Assembly: GCA_016840945.1 (NCBI GenBank)
Contig: JAEORJ010000048.1
Span: 1 to 45,489 of the forward strand
Source of the DNA: Candidatus Gerdarchaeota archaeon
GTDB lineage: Archaea > Asgardarchaeota > Heimdallarchaeia > JABLTI01
DNA: 45,489 nt
Direction of reading: 5' to 3'
Position 1 is the first letter of the stretch. Each line of letters begins with the position of its first letter. The position numbers were made by a program, and so were the translations under genes. Shown in pieces: positions 16,880-25,760 of this stretch. The notes below the pieces were generated by a model, which saw only the letters and a program-made list of their open reading frames with translations, made no database searches and had not been told where the DNA came from.

Positions 16880-19756
16880 ATGAAATCGAGGCAAGAGCTG
16901 ACTTTCCTACTAACAGATCTTGATTATAAGATAGTTGACTCTGAAGAACTTATCATCAAATTATTTGGGAAAACAAATGAGCATGAAATTTTAGTTGAAG
17001 TTAGTGGGTTTAAACCATATCTCTACGTGAAGAAGAGCAAAGAAGTTGAGTTCATCCTCAAAAACGACCCGATAATCAGCAGATGGCAAACTGGATTTGA
17101 AGAAGTAGTCCTTCGAAGGTATTTCTGGGCAGGCGAGGAATTGAAATTATACAAAATTTTTGGAAAAGATCCTAGGAAAATCAGGGAAATTGCTCGAGAG
17201 TTTGAGAAACTTGGTCTTGAAACCTTTGAAACGGACATCCCCTACCTCAAAAGGTTTCTCATTGATAATAACATTAAATGTTTGAATGTTGTAAGAGCTA
17301 ATGTTATTACACTCGAAGAAAAGGGCAGAACCATTTTCGCAAAAGCCAACTATAAGGAGTTATATACAGTATCGGATTCAATCATCCCTTCACCAGTGTT
17401 ATTTTACCCACTGAAGGTAATGGGTATTAAAGTAGAAATCACTCGAGAGGAAGAGAGCATAGAAGAGCTTCTGGCAAAACGAAAGAATAGGATTATTGCA
17501 ATTAGTGCCATTTGGGGAAAAAATCCTCAACCTCAAGATGGCAAACTATTCCTTCTGCAAGAGAATTCAGATGATGCCGAAAAGAGAATGATAATGGATT
17601 TTATCAAATACATCCATACAGTGCAACCTGATATTTTATGTACTTACCGAGGGGATAGCTTTGACCTTCCCTATTTCTTTAGCAGAATGAAATTTCTTGG
17701 AATACCTCACCAATTGCTTTCCATCTTTAAAGACGAGCCTGCTTTCTACTCGAGACAATTATTATCGTATAGAATAAAAGGGAGAATGTCTTTTGATTTG
17801 GCTCTAAGAACCTGGGGCATTCATCCAACCTCTGGAAGAAAAGATCTCTATAGCACTTCACAAGAAGTGCTTGGTCGGGGGGAATTAAAGGGTCTCCCAA
17901 CACCAACAAAATTATGGCAAGAAGGTGTCTTACAAAAAGATAAAGACAATTTAAAATCCTTGGTTAAAACTTGCTTGCATGATTGTAAACTAATCTTTGA
18001 CCTTTACTGGGCTTTAGGGATGACGGGTTGGATCGAAACTTTGCGGGTAACAGGCTTTCCCACAGCAGAAAGCAACAGTTGCACAGAGAGGATTAACGGT
18101 GAATTTGAATTAATGAGATATATGCGTCGGAAAGGAATATTGATTCCCAAGCGACCTGATAAATTACAAGTGGAAAAGAATAGGGCAATACGAGAGACTC
18201 ACCCTCATGAAGGCGGCACAGTACTCTATCCAAAAGGAACATTACACACAGGAGTGATAATAGCTGATTTCCGATCAATGTATCCTAGTGTAATGGTTGC
18301 TCATAACATTGGTGGTGAAACACTCAAACAGTGGATTGAAGCAAGCGATTACGGTGATCCTAAAAAATTATTTGAGAAGCAATCACGTTCATGTCTTTCT
18401 ATTCTAGAAGAAACAATGGTTCAGAAACGATTAGCAAAAAAAGAACAAATCAAGAAAATAACTGAAGAGCTTGAGAAGGCCGAAAGTACCAAGGAAAAAA
18501 CCCGTCTGATTGAGATGCTTGGGATTTTAAAACGAGAGCAAAATTCGATGAAAATAGTAGCTAATAGTTTATATGGAGCCCATTTCTATATTCGCAGCAG
18601 ATTTTATACCCAAACACTTGCATCAGCAATTGCTGATAGTGCTCGAAGTTACCTTTTAAGCATTGAAAAGAATCTTGAAAGCATCTCCAAGAAGATTGTT
18701 CCTTGTGAGATGATTTACGGCGATACTGATAGCACATTCATTAAAATTCTTGATGAAGAATTGATCAAGAATGCTTATCTTGAATCCGACCCCGAGAAAA
18801 AGGAAAGGTATATTAGCAAACTCATGAAAATCGCTCAAGCAATCTTAAAAGAATTGAATAATAATTTCCCCCACCCTTTAGAACTAAAATTAGAGGATAT
18901 CGCCTATAGGGTAATTTTCAAACCAGAACGAAAGAAAGCCTACAGCTATGTTAGCCTCTTAAGTGACGAATTCAAAGTAAAAGGCTTTGAGGCGGTCCGG
19001 TCAGATTGGTCACCGCTCGCAAGAATAGCTCAACGAAAGGTTTTAGACATTCTCTTGCGATATCCCAAAAATAGCAAAGGAGTAACTCTTCCTTCAACCA
19101 CCAATAATTCACAGGAGTTTAAGCTTGCCAAGCAATTTCTAATATCTCTTGGAGCAAGAGTCCTCCAAATATCAATTGAGGAACTTCTCCCAAAAGTCTT
19201 GATTATGACGCCTATTCGACGTGACCCCGATAATTATAGAACAAAAACACCATCAGTTTATGCTTTCGAGGATTTTGCTGAAAAAGAGCAACTGGACGCT
19301 AGAAAAGAATGGATGAATTTTGATAAATTCCCTTGGATCATTACCGAAGGCAAAGGGGCAATCTATCGAAGAGCCAAACATCCCAAGTTTGTTGAAACGA
19401 TTGATCGTGAGTATTATGTCACTGAAATGCTACGATGCTGCGAAGATTTAGGTGTAAAATCAAACCTCAAAGAAGTAGAAAGTGCACTGCCAACCGGGAG
19501 ATTAGATCAGTTCTTTGGGTTGGCTACTGAGCAAGAAATCAATGAGCCGGGGCAAATACAAGAGGGGAATATAGAATCAGAAGAAATACTCGAGATAATT
19601 AAACCCATAAATAAAGGGGAATTAGAATGGCGAAATAAAAAGAAAGGAATCCGACGAAATGTCATCCACCAAAGAGCCGCTGGTCAAGCAGCTCTAACAA
19701 TTTTTGCTGAAGAAAAAGAATCTGAAATTACTCGAGATGATGAAATTCCTCATTAG
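16880..19756 (+). CDS. family B DNA polymerase with degenerate 3'-5' exonuclease motifs
   Basis: A 958-residue polymerase, longer than Pyrococcus PolB (about 775). Polymerase motifs are intact: A, IADFRSMYPS (D463); B, KIVANSLYG (K558, N562, Y565); C, YGDTDS (D615, D617). The exonuclease motifs are damaged. Exo I reads KVMGIKVEI where FDIE is expected, so D becomes K184 while E186 stays. Exo II is TYRGDSFDLPY, with R257 in place of Asn and D262 kept. Exo III is KTCLHDC, with Thr in place of Tyr and D368 kept. Loss of the first metal ligand should abolish proofreading. The long C-terminal tail has GRLDQFFG, similar to a PCNA-binding box but lacking the leading Gln. Its last 29 bases overlap the convergent hydrolase gene. 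Confidence 0.92.
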   Translation: MKSRQELTFLLTDLDYKIVDSEELIIKLFGKTNEHEILVEVSGFKPYLYVKKSKEVEFILKNDPIISRWQTGFEEVVLRRYFWAGEELKLYKIFGKDPRKIREIAREFEKLGLETFETDIPYLKRFLIDNNIKCLNVVRANVITLEEKGRTIFAKANYKELYTVSDSIIPSPVLFYPLKVMGIKVEITREEESIEELLAKRKNRIIAISAIWGKNPQPQDGKLFLLQENSDDAEKRMIMDFIKYIHTVQPDILCTYRGDSFDLPYFFSRMKFLGIPHQLLSIFKDEPAFYSRQLLSYRIKGRMSFDLALRTWGIHPTSGRKDLYSTSQEVLGRGELKGLPTPTKLWQEGVLQKDKDNLKSLVKTCLHDCKLIFDLYWALGMTGWIETLRVTGFPTAESNSCTERINGEFELMRYMRRKGILIPKRPDKLQVEKNRAIRETHPHEGGTVLYPKGTLHTGVIIADFRSMYPSVMVAHNIGGETLKQWIEASDYGDPKKLFEKQSRSCLSILEETMVQKRLAKKEQIKKITEELEKAESTKEKTRLIEMLGILKREQNSMKIVANSLYGAHFYIRSRFYTQTLASAIADSARSYLLSIEKNLESISKKIVPCEMIYGDTDSTFIKILDEELIKNAYLESDPEKKERYISKLMKIAQAILKELNNNFPHPLELKLEDIAYRVIFKPERKKAYSYVSLLSDEFKVKGFEAVRSDWSPLARIAQRKVLDILLRYPKNSKGVTLPSTTNNSQEFKLAKQFLISLGARVLQISIEELLPKVLIMTPIRRDPDNYRTKTPSVYAFEDFAEKEQLDARKEWMNFDKFPWIITEGKGAIYRRAKHPKFVETIDREYYVTEMLRCCEDLGVKSNLKEVESALPTGRLDQFFGLATEQEINEPGQIQEGNIESEEILEIIKPINKGELEWRNKKKGIRRNVIHQRAAGQAALTIFAEEKESEITRDDEIPH

Positions 19757-20651
19757 GGATTCTTTGACCTGTGCCGGTTAATTCCTTCATAAATTTCTTT
19801 GTTAAGTCTACTAGTGGAGTGTCATGTGCTGCTTTGTTCGTTTCAAGGTCAACAAATGAGCAGTTTACCAAATTGCTGGCTATTTTATAACTCAATTGAC
19901 TAGCATGAACCTTATCGTGGGTAGCACCAATTAGGATTACACGATTTTTTATTTTTGGTAAAATATCCCAGCCGCTATACTTTGCGAGATTAAGCACACT
20001 TTTTCGTAATTTTTTAGGATCTGCTTCACCTATAGATCTTTGATAGGCTTGAGATTGCAATGGTTCTTTCTTTTTATTCACATAAACATTACCTATAAGC
20101 CAGCGAGTGAATGGCTTCATTAGAATGATTACAAAAGGAGGAATGACTCGCAATAAGAGGACAACCCATTTTGGAAAAGGCATCTCTACACCGGGGCTGA
20201 TTAAAATGTCACCAGCTGAACGCACAGAATTATTAGCTAAATTTTCCAGAACTACCATTCCACCCATAGAACTAGATATAGTGATAAACTTTCTATCATT
20301 TAATTTTAAATGAAAAACAATATTCGCTAAATCCTTGGCTAAACGAGGGGCATCAAATTTAGCTTTCTTAACCAATCTGCTAGTATTCTTATCCCTTGTT
20401 TCAACATAGTAGACAATATATGATTCACTTAATTCTTGTACTACTTTTTCCCATCGTGGAAAAATCGTGAATAATCCAGGTATAAAAAGAATGTCAATAT
20501 CTTCTAATGGTTTATGAACATCATCAAAAATTAAAACTCTAAGCTCGCTTGTATCTGAAACTTTAATGTATAATTCCTTAGCAGTTTTTTCAAAAGCTGT
20601 TTTATCATCTTCAGAAGTCTTTTTCTTTTTATTCAGATTTTTCACTTCCAA
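19728..20651 (-). CDS. alpha/beta-hydrolase fold protein
   Basis: A 307-residue soluble hydrolase. The strand-loop DILFIPGLFTIFPRW near residues 53-67 gives the oxyanion region, the nucleophile elbow is SSSMGG (Ser128; the usual first Gly is Ser), the acid is probably D246 in GATHDKVH, and the base H276 in NKAAHDTP. All triad residues are therefore present. Likely an esterase, lipase or acyl hydrolase; no substrate can be named. Start is TTG 20651 or GTG 20645. It is the last gene of a tight minus-strand run, its start lying 23 bases inside the upstream membrane-protein gene. Confidence 0.78.
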   Translation of the reverse strand: MEVKNLNKKKKTSEDDKTAFEKTAKELYIKVSDTSELRVLIFDDVHKPLEDIDILFIPGLFTIFPRWEKVVQELSESYIVYYVETRDKNTSRLVKKAKFDAPRLAKDLANIVFHLKLNDRKFITISSSMGGMVVLENLANNSVRSAGDILISPGVEMPFPKWVVLLLRVIPPFVIILMKPFTRWLIGNVYVNKKKEPLQSQAYQRSIGEADPKKLRKSVLNLAKYSGWDILPKIKNRVILIGATHDKVHASQLSYKIASNLVNCSFVDLETNKAAHDTPLVDLTKKFMKELTGTGQRIPNEEFHHLE

Positions 20652-21054
20652 TTTTTTCTATTGGTTTACTGAAATAATTACATTGCTTCAATAACACAAG
20701 AGTGACTATTGCTGAGATAACATCATAAGACATTGTCCCAATTAAAATGTAACGGAACTCTGGAATAACAATTGCGGTATATATTGATGGAATAATCATA
20801 ATAAATCTGAAAGCACAAGATAGCACGGGTATTATCAAATAACGCTTCAAATCTTTTGCTGAGTAGAGAAGTAAAATCCCCAATATTGCAAGTTCAACTG
20901 CAGCCATTAGATAGAACAAAGGTATACAATCATAGCCAAGATAATTACATACAAGTTTAAACAAAGTAAAAAATACAGCTATGATTATTTCAAAAATACC
21001 AGTATAAATGATGAATCCTTTTAGGAATTTTTCTTTAGTTGTCAAATCACACAC
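20629..21054 (-). CDS. four-helix membrane protein, unknown
   Basis: A 141-residue integral membrane protein with about four hydrophobic segments (residues about 12-35, 45-63, 70-95 and 104-122) and a short charged tail (KPIEKIGSEKSE). I do not recognise the family. Start is GTG 21054, with AGGTG just before it. It begins 4 bases after the DUF362 gene stop and overlaps the hydrolase gene start by 23 bases, so all three are probably translated from one message. Confidence 0.65.
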   Translation of the reverse strand: MCDLTTKEKFLKGFIIYTGIFEIIIAVFFTLFKLVCNYLGYDCIPLFYLMAAVELAILGILLLYSAKDLKRYLIIPVLSCAFRFIMIIPSIYTAIVIPEFRYILIGTMSYDVISAIVTLVLLKQCNYFSKPIEKIGSEKSE

Positions 21055-21058
21055 CTAA

Positions 21059-22354
21059 TTATATCATCGAAGTAAATATTGCCCTTCTCATTTTAGCTCC
21101 AATATAACCACTTAATAATTTTAGTGGGTTTATCTCTAAAGCAGAACCCATGTCTTTCAGTTTGACATTACTAGCTTTCAGAACAGCAGCACTGTATTTA
21201 GTAATATGGAAGTGTTCAGGAACATAATAAACTTTAATCTCTTTTCTGTCAGACCTGTTTTCAAAGTATTCTTTTAACTCATCGACAGCACATGGGCCAT
21301 TAACTATGAAGGGACCTTTTAATTTATCAAATTCTTTAGTGTCATGACCACGCCCATAGATTAAAGCGAGATTCTTAGTAATAGCTACTTTGTTGAAGGA
21401 ATAAGCATACAAAATAATGGCTTTACAACCCGCTTTGCAACCCCCATGTTCTTTACCTGGGAAGAATAGATACGAATCACTAATCCTAGATGTGAAATTT
21501 CCATAATCAGCATTTAGCTGTTTTTTGTGTTGCGGCAATAATTTCTTTGTAGGAACAATCTCAATTTGTTTTAAATCTGATATTCCAAGATTCAATTGCT
21601 TTGCATATTCTAGATGTTTCACATCTTTAATTCCTATCAATTCAGAGCACACAGTATCAATAGCGATACCATCTATACCAGCAATCAATAAATTCATTGG
21701 CACTTCCCAATCTTCAAGAAAAGTTGCCATGCCATTATTTGACACTGAAATAGCATCAACGATGTTGAAATCAGGAGTAAATTTTGAATATAGTTCAACT
21801 ACTTTTTCATCAACATGATGATGATTGTAAGCCTTTTCTTCATCATATAATAGCCCATGTAAATTTTTAATACAACACGTCATTCCCGTTTGTAAATGAG
21901 TTTTTAATTTGGGAACATTGATGAAAGTGTTTTGATCCTTATTTACAATGAGATTATCATACAACACTCTGGGCAATGGTACTGGTTTATCTAAACCTTT
22001 CCCTTTGAATTCCATCAAAACCGTTTTTCGTTCTTCATCTAAATATAGGGGTTTTGCACCAGCTTTTCTAATCCTTTTATCAAAATCTTGAAATTTAAAT
22101 ACTACTCGCGTTGGAAATCCAACAGCAGAACTATCAAAAACAATAATATCTTTGGGATTAGCTTCTTTTACTACAGCAATTATTGCAAGAAGAACTTCAG
22201 GTGAAGTAATCGCATATCTATCAGGCATTGAGGCATTAATTTTAATGAAAACCTTTCCCTTAATAATTGCTTCAGGACCACCAAATTGTGTGAAACAATT
22301 ACGAACACTTTGTATCATATCATCTGTTACTTCTTCAATATGTACTATGGTCAT
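21059..22354 (-). CDS. DUF362 domain protein
   Basis: A 431-residue protein of the DUF362 family. Typical blocks are VFIKINASMPDRYAITSPEV, DIIVFDSSAVG, FINVPKLKTHLQTGMTCCIK and NIVDAISVSNNG, followed by GIAIDTVCSELIG. Family members often carry Fe-S clusters or sit next to ferredoxin domains; here the candidate ligands are in GGCKAGCKA and NGPCAVDE, with no classical ferredoxin domain. The biochemical role of DUF362 is not established. A GGTGAG site precedes ATG 22354. It is the middle gene of the ABC-hydrolase run. Confidence 0.82.
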   Translation of the reverse strand: MTIVHIEEVTDDMIQSVRNCFTQFGGPEAIIKGKVFIKINASMPDRYAITSPEVLLAIIAVVKEANPKDIIVFDSSAVGFPTRVVFKFQDFDKRIRKAGAKPLYLDEERKTVLMEFKGKGLDKPVPLPRVLYDNLIVNKDQNTFINVPKLKTHLQTGMTCCIKNLHGLLYDEEKAYNHHHVDEKVVELYSKFTPDFNIVDAISVSNNGMATFLEDWEVPMNLLIAGIDGIAIDTVCSELIGIKDVKHLEYAKQLNLGISDLKQIEIVPTKKLLPQHKKQLNADYGNFTSRISDSYLFFPGKEHGGCKAGCKAIILYAYSFNKVAITKNLALIYGRGHDTKEFDKLKGPFIVNGPCAVDELKEYFENRSDRKEIKVYYVPEHFHITKYSAAVLKASNVKLKDMGSALEINPLKLLSGYIGAKMRRAIFTSMI

Positions 22355-22376
22355 TGACTATCTCACCAAAACTAAA

Positions 22377-23426
22377 TTATGATTTCCTTCGGTTCATTTT
22401 TTTCTTTTGTATAGCTTCTTCTAGCTCTTTTGCTTTTTGTCTATCTTCTTGTAATTTCTCTTCCATTTCCTCTTCATGTTTTTTCAACCACATTAATGTA
22501 ATATCTTCAATAGATATTCCTGAAGTTTTGATATCAATAAATCGTCCCCATTTAACAACTCGTTCATGAATTTCAGCACATTCGCTTCTATTTCCAGCAA
22601 AGAAACGACACATCCCACCTATCATTTCGTATCTTGGCCAAATATCCGTTGCTTCTTTTTTAGTCATTGATCCTTTAGGAATTACCATTATGTCATATAG
22701 ATAATTAAATTCTGATTGTAATTTTGCAACATCCACCATACTTCGAACTGTTCCTCCTAAGGCAATTAGAAGTATCTTGTCACACAATACATCAACAACT
22801 TCAGGATCATGATCTACAAGAACAAGTGTTCGCTCTCTTCCCTGTTTCTCAAGAAAATCCAATACCACCTGCTTTCTTCTAAAATCAATTCCATTAGTTG
22901 GTTCATCAGCAAATAATACTTCGGGATTTTTCTGCAATCCAACACATAATCTAGTAATCGCTTTTTGCCCTTCACTAAATGTTTCTAACTTAGTATTCCA
23001 TAAATGATCTAATTGTAATTCTTCAATGAAATCTTTAGCTAAAGCCATATCACCATTGGTTACTTTTACAAAGAAGTTGATTGTTTGTTTTAGTGTTAAT
23101 TTCGTTTGAAAATCCATTGCTGGTGAAACAAAACTAATCCTCTTTCGCACTTCTTTGATTTCTGACACCACATCATATCCACACACATATGCTTCTCCAC
23201 CATCAGGTGAATAGATTGTTGATAGTGTCTTCAGTAGTGTTGTTTTACCAGAACCATTTGGACCCAACAATGCTAGTGATAATCCTTTGGGAAGATCAAA
23301 TGTTATTCCATCTAAAATTCGTTTTTTGCTTGGACCTAATCGTAACTTATTCTCTCGCGAAGCTAATGGTTCATTTACTGGGAATTCTTTTATTAATTGA
23401 TTTGAAACTATTATTTCATCAACCAT
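22377..23426 (-). CDS. ABC transporter ATP-binding protein
   Basis: The nucleotide-binding subunit of an ABC exporter, starting at ATG 23426 with AGGTGA just upstream (GTG 23435 is less likely). It has Walker A GPNGSGKTT, Walker B EVLFADEPTNGID and the switch His in LVDHDPEVV. The signature loop reads FSEGQKAIT, a variation on LSGGQ with Glu at the third position. About 110 residues follow the core, ending in a Lys/Glu-rich coiled coil and a basic tail. It pairs with the ABC-2 permease encoded immediately upstream. Close to the CcmA/DRR-type exporters; cargo unknown. Confidence 0.92.
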   Translation of the reverse strand: MVDEIIVSNQLIKEFPVNEPLASRENKLRLGPSKKRILDGITFDLPKGLSLALLGPNGSGKTTLLKTLSTIYSPDGGEAYVCGYDVVSEIKEVRKRISFVSPAMDFQTKLTLKQTINFFVKVTNGDMALAKDFIEELQLDHLWNTKLETFSEGQKAITRLCVGLQKNPEVLFADEPTNGIDFRRKQVVLDFLEKQGRERTLVLVDHDPEVVDVLCDKILLIALGGTVRSMVDVAKLQSEFNYLYDIMVIPKGSMTKKEATDIWPRYEMIGGMCRFFAGNRSECAEIHERVVKWGRFIDIKTSGISIEDITLMWLKKHEEEMEEKLQEDRQKAKELEEAIQKKKMNRRKS

Positions 23427-23435
23427 TTTTTTCAC

Positions 23436-24392
23436 CTAATAAAATTCAATTGTTCCTCTTCTTCGTGCAACTCTTGTCATCCATTTAGCAAAGAAGTAAC
23501 AGCCAATTATGAACAATATACAGATACCTAGATTTATGAGAAGCATATATCCATAGGAAATCCCTTCAAAAGCAACTGGATCTAATCCCTCATTCGCTCT
23601 ATAATCATTAATCATGAACATATCTGGGAATCGAACAGTTGTATCATGCTCAATCAAGTAACGTCTGAAAGCATATTGCCCTGAAACTATTGGGAAACAA
23701 ACCGCCACTACTGGTAACCACCACAATCCACCATAAGCAGCAAATGATTCAATCATAAAGAAATAACCACCTAATATTCTCACAAGATAAAGCATAATTC
23801 TTACGATTGTTGTTGTTTGTTTAACTAATAATGTAATAGAACCCATGAATATACTAATACACATCATGAAAACATAAGATGTAATAATTAATGGTATTAA
23901 CATAAAGAATTCACTTGCAGAGTGCGGGAGAAGATTGCCATCAGCACCTCGAACAATTCCAAAAGTAGGTAATGTCGTAACTATAAAGATAATAAAAAAT
24001 TTCAAACTAGAAGAGATATAACGACCAATCATAATTCCCAATGTACCAACATTATTTGTAATTAAATAACCCATAGTACCCCGAGCTGCTTCTTCACGCA
24101 AGCAAAAAGATGTCTCCTCATAATTACCAGTAAACATGGTCCAAAAAGCTGATGAAGATAAGAGAAATAATGAAAATGAATATTCAGGAGCAAAATCACC
24201 TGAACCTTGCCCAACTGATAATCCTAGAAAACCATATGCAACTAGGTTAGTGACAGTCCACACAAATTGGATTACAATATCAGATTTGTATTGCCAATCA
24301 GTAATTAAATTTCTTACCACAGTAGCTATCGTAACATCAAAAGTAGACGATAATGATTTACCAGCTTTATTATCACTTTTAAAGAGACTCAT
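23436..24392 (-). CDS. ABC-2 type transporter permease
   Basis: A 318-residue membrane protein with about six helices, in the ABC-2 permease arrangement, and adjacent to its ATPase gene (stop to ATG gap of 9 bases). Residues 1-35 are cytoplasmic; an amphipathic segment REEAARGTMGYLITNNVGT resembles the coupling helix that contacts the ATPase. Large external loops are absent except RFPDMFMINDYRANEGLDP before the last helix. As first gene of the minus-strand run, its upstream gap (24393-24501) should hold the operon promoter. Likely exports a lipid, drug or surface molecule. Confidence 0.85.
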   Translation of the reverse strand: MSLFKSDNKAGKSLSSTFDVTIATVVRNLITDWQYKSDIVIQFVWTVTNLVAYGFLGLSVGQGSGDFAPEYSFSLFLLSSSAFWTMFTGNYEETSFCLREEAARGTMGYLITNNVGTLGIMIGRYISSSLKFFIIFIVTTLPTFGIVRGADGNLLPHSASEFFMLIPLIITSYVFMMCISIFMGSITLLVKQTTTIVRIMLYLVRILGGYFFMIESFAAYGGLWWLPVVAVCFPIVSGQYAFRRYLIEHDTTVRFPDMFMINDYRANEGLDPVAFEGISYGYMLLINLGICILFIIGCYFFAKWMTRVARRRGTIEFY

Positions 24393-24501
24393 AAGAAATC
24401 ACAAACTTTTCTTGGAAATCATTTTTCAAATACTATATTATACAAATATGGTAAATGAGGTTAAAGAAAAATGTTGTGTAAAAACACTATGAATGTTTTA
24501 T

Positions 24502-25737
24502 TTACTCAACTGTCTCAAATATTGCTGAAAAACTCGCAATTATTTTGTTAATTTTATCATACATTACTTTTGGGTCATTGTGTGTTGTTATTAAGATAGA
24601 ATCAAAGTCTATTTGTTGGATGATTCTTATGCCAAGGTTTTCAGGTAAATCTTGAAGCCATTTTTCCACATTATTAACGTCTTTGATTTTAAGTAATTCT
24701 GCAAATAATTCAATTGACATTGATTTGTGGTTAAGTAGTATATTTTGTAATTCGCTAATGCGATAATTGTGTAGTGCTTCAATCTCCTTTTGATGTTTCT
24801 TAAGCTCTTTATCTTTTAACTCTTGATCTCTAAGTTTTTCAAATTCATTAAGATATTCTGGTTTGACATTTCTTAAAGCAAAACTAATTTTATTTTGAAT
24901 TGTTACAGTGGATGCTTTACGATATAAATCAATTAAAGCCTTTATGGCATCCTCTGTTCCTATTTCACCTAAAGTTTCGATAGCTTTCAATCTTATTTTT
25001 ACTTCTGGATCGCTTTTTGCTAAACTTACTAATTCAGGTATTCCTTTTGTTGTTTTCATTTCACCCAAAGTTTTAATTAAATCATATCTAACATAATCAT
25101 CTTCTTCATTTTGTAACGCTATAATAATCGGTTCTACTGCCAGATCCTTTTTTGAAATGGTGCTTAATGCCCAAGCAGCACCTGATCTCACTAATGAGTT
25201 ATCATCTTGTAATGCTTCAATTAATGGTTGAACTTTCTCTTCACTTTTTATCCATCTAAGAGAATTCGCAGCAGCATATCGAACATTTGAAGCGGGATCT
25301 TTTAATGCTTTAAATATATAAGGTAAACATTGCTCATCCCCAATAAAACTTAATGATTCAACTGCTGATTGCCTAATGAAATCATTATTACTTTCATCAT
25401 AAATTTGTTTTAGGAATTTTATAGCACTCTTCGATTTTGAAATCCCAAGTAGGTCTATCAATGAATTTTTAACATCAGGGTCATTTTCTTTTTTGTAAGC
25501 TTCATCTATAGTTGAAACTACCTTTTCTAAATCTGAACCTAATTCCTTTAAAACATTTGCAGCTTGAAATCGAACTCTAGCATCAGGATCTGATAACAAA
25601 TCAATTAGATTATTCATAGCAACACTGATTTCTGGGCCAATTTCTTTCATATGTTTTAATAACCGTACTTTTTCACGCCAATCATCAGTTTTTAAACCCG
25701 AGGTTAAATCAAGCACCATTTTTTCTCGTAAATTCAT
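24502..25737 (-). CDS. HEAT-repeat protein with C-terminal winged-helix-like domain
   Basis: A 411-residue soluble protein. Residues about 20-275 are at least seven HEAT/PBS-lyase repeats, recognisable as LLSDPDARVRFQAANVLKEL, ALKDPASNVRYAAANSLRWI, ALQDDNSLVRSGAAWALSTI and ALQNEEDDYVRYDLIKTLGE. A charged helix (about 285-320) links to a C-terminal part LSMS-type helix, IELFAELLKIKDVNNVEKWL then DLPENLGIRI, which looks like a winged-helix/PCI-type module. Such combinations serve as protein scaffolds; the partner is unknown. There is no membrane segment or signal peptide. Confidence 0.82.
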   Translation of the reverse strand: MNLREKMVLDLTSGLKTDDWREKVRLLKHMKEIGPEISVAMNNLIDLLSDPDARVRFQAANVLKELGSDLEKVVSTIDEAYKKENDPDVKNSLIDLLGISKSKSAIKFLKQIYDESNNDFIRQSAVESLSFIGDEQCLPYIFKALKDPASNVRYAAANSLRWIKSEEKVQPLIEALQDDNSLVRSGAAWALSTISKKDLAVEPIIIALQNEEDDYVRYDLIKTLGEMKTTKGIPELVSLAKSDPEVKIRLKAIETLGEIGTEDAIKALIDLYRKASTVTIQNKISFALRNVKPEYLNEFEKLRDQELKDKELKKHQKEIEALHNYRISELQNILLNHKSMSIELFAELLKIKDVNNVEKWLQDLPENLGIRIIQQIDFDSILITTHNDPKVMYDKINKIIASFSAIFETVE

Positions 25738-25760
25738 TTTTTTATCCTTCTTGTTTTATA

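Noticed and set aside
24136..24492. 118-residue frame opposite the ABC permease
   Set aside because: It is antisense to a clear ABC-2 permease, has no recognisable domain, and arises from the same AT-rich codons.
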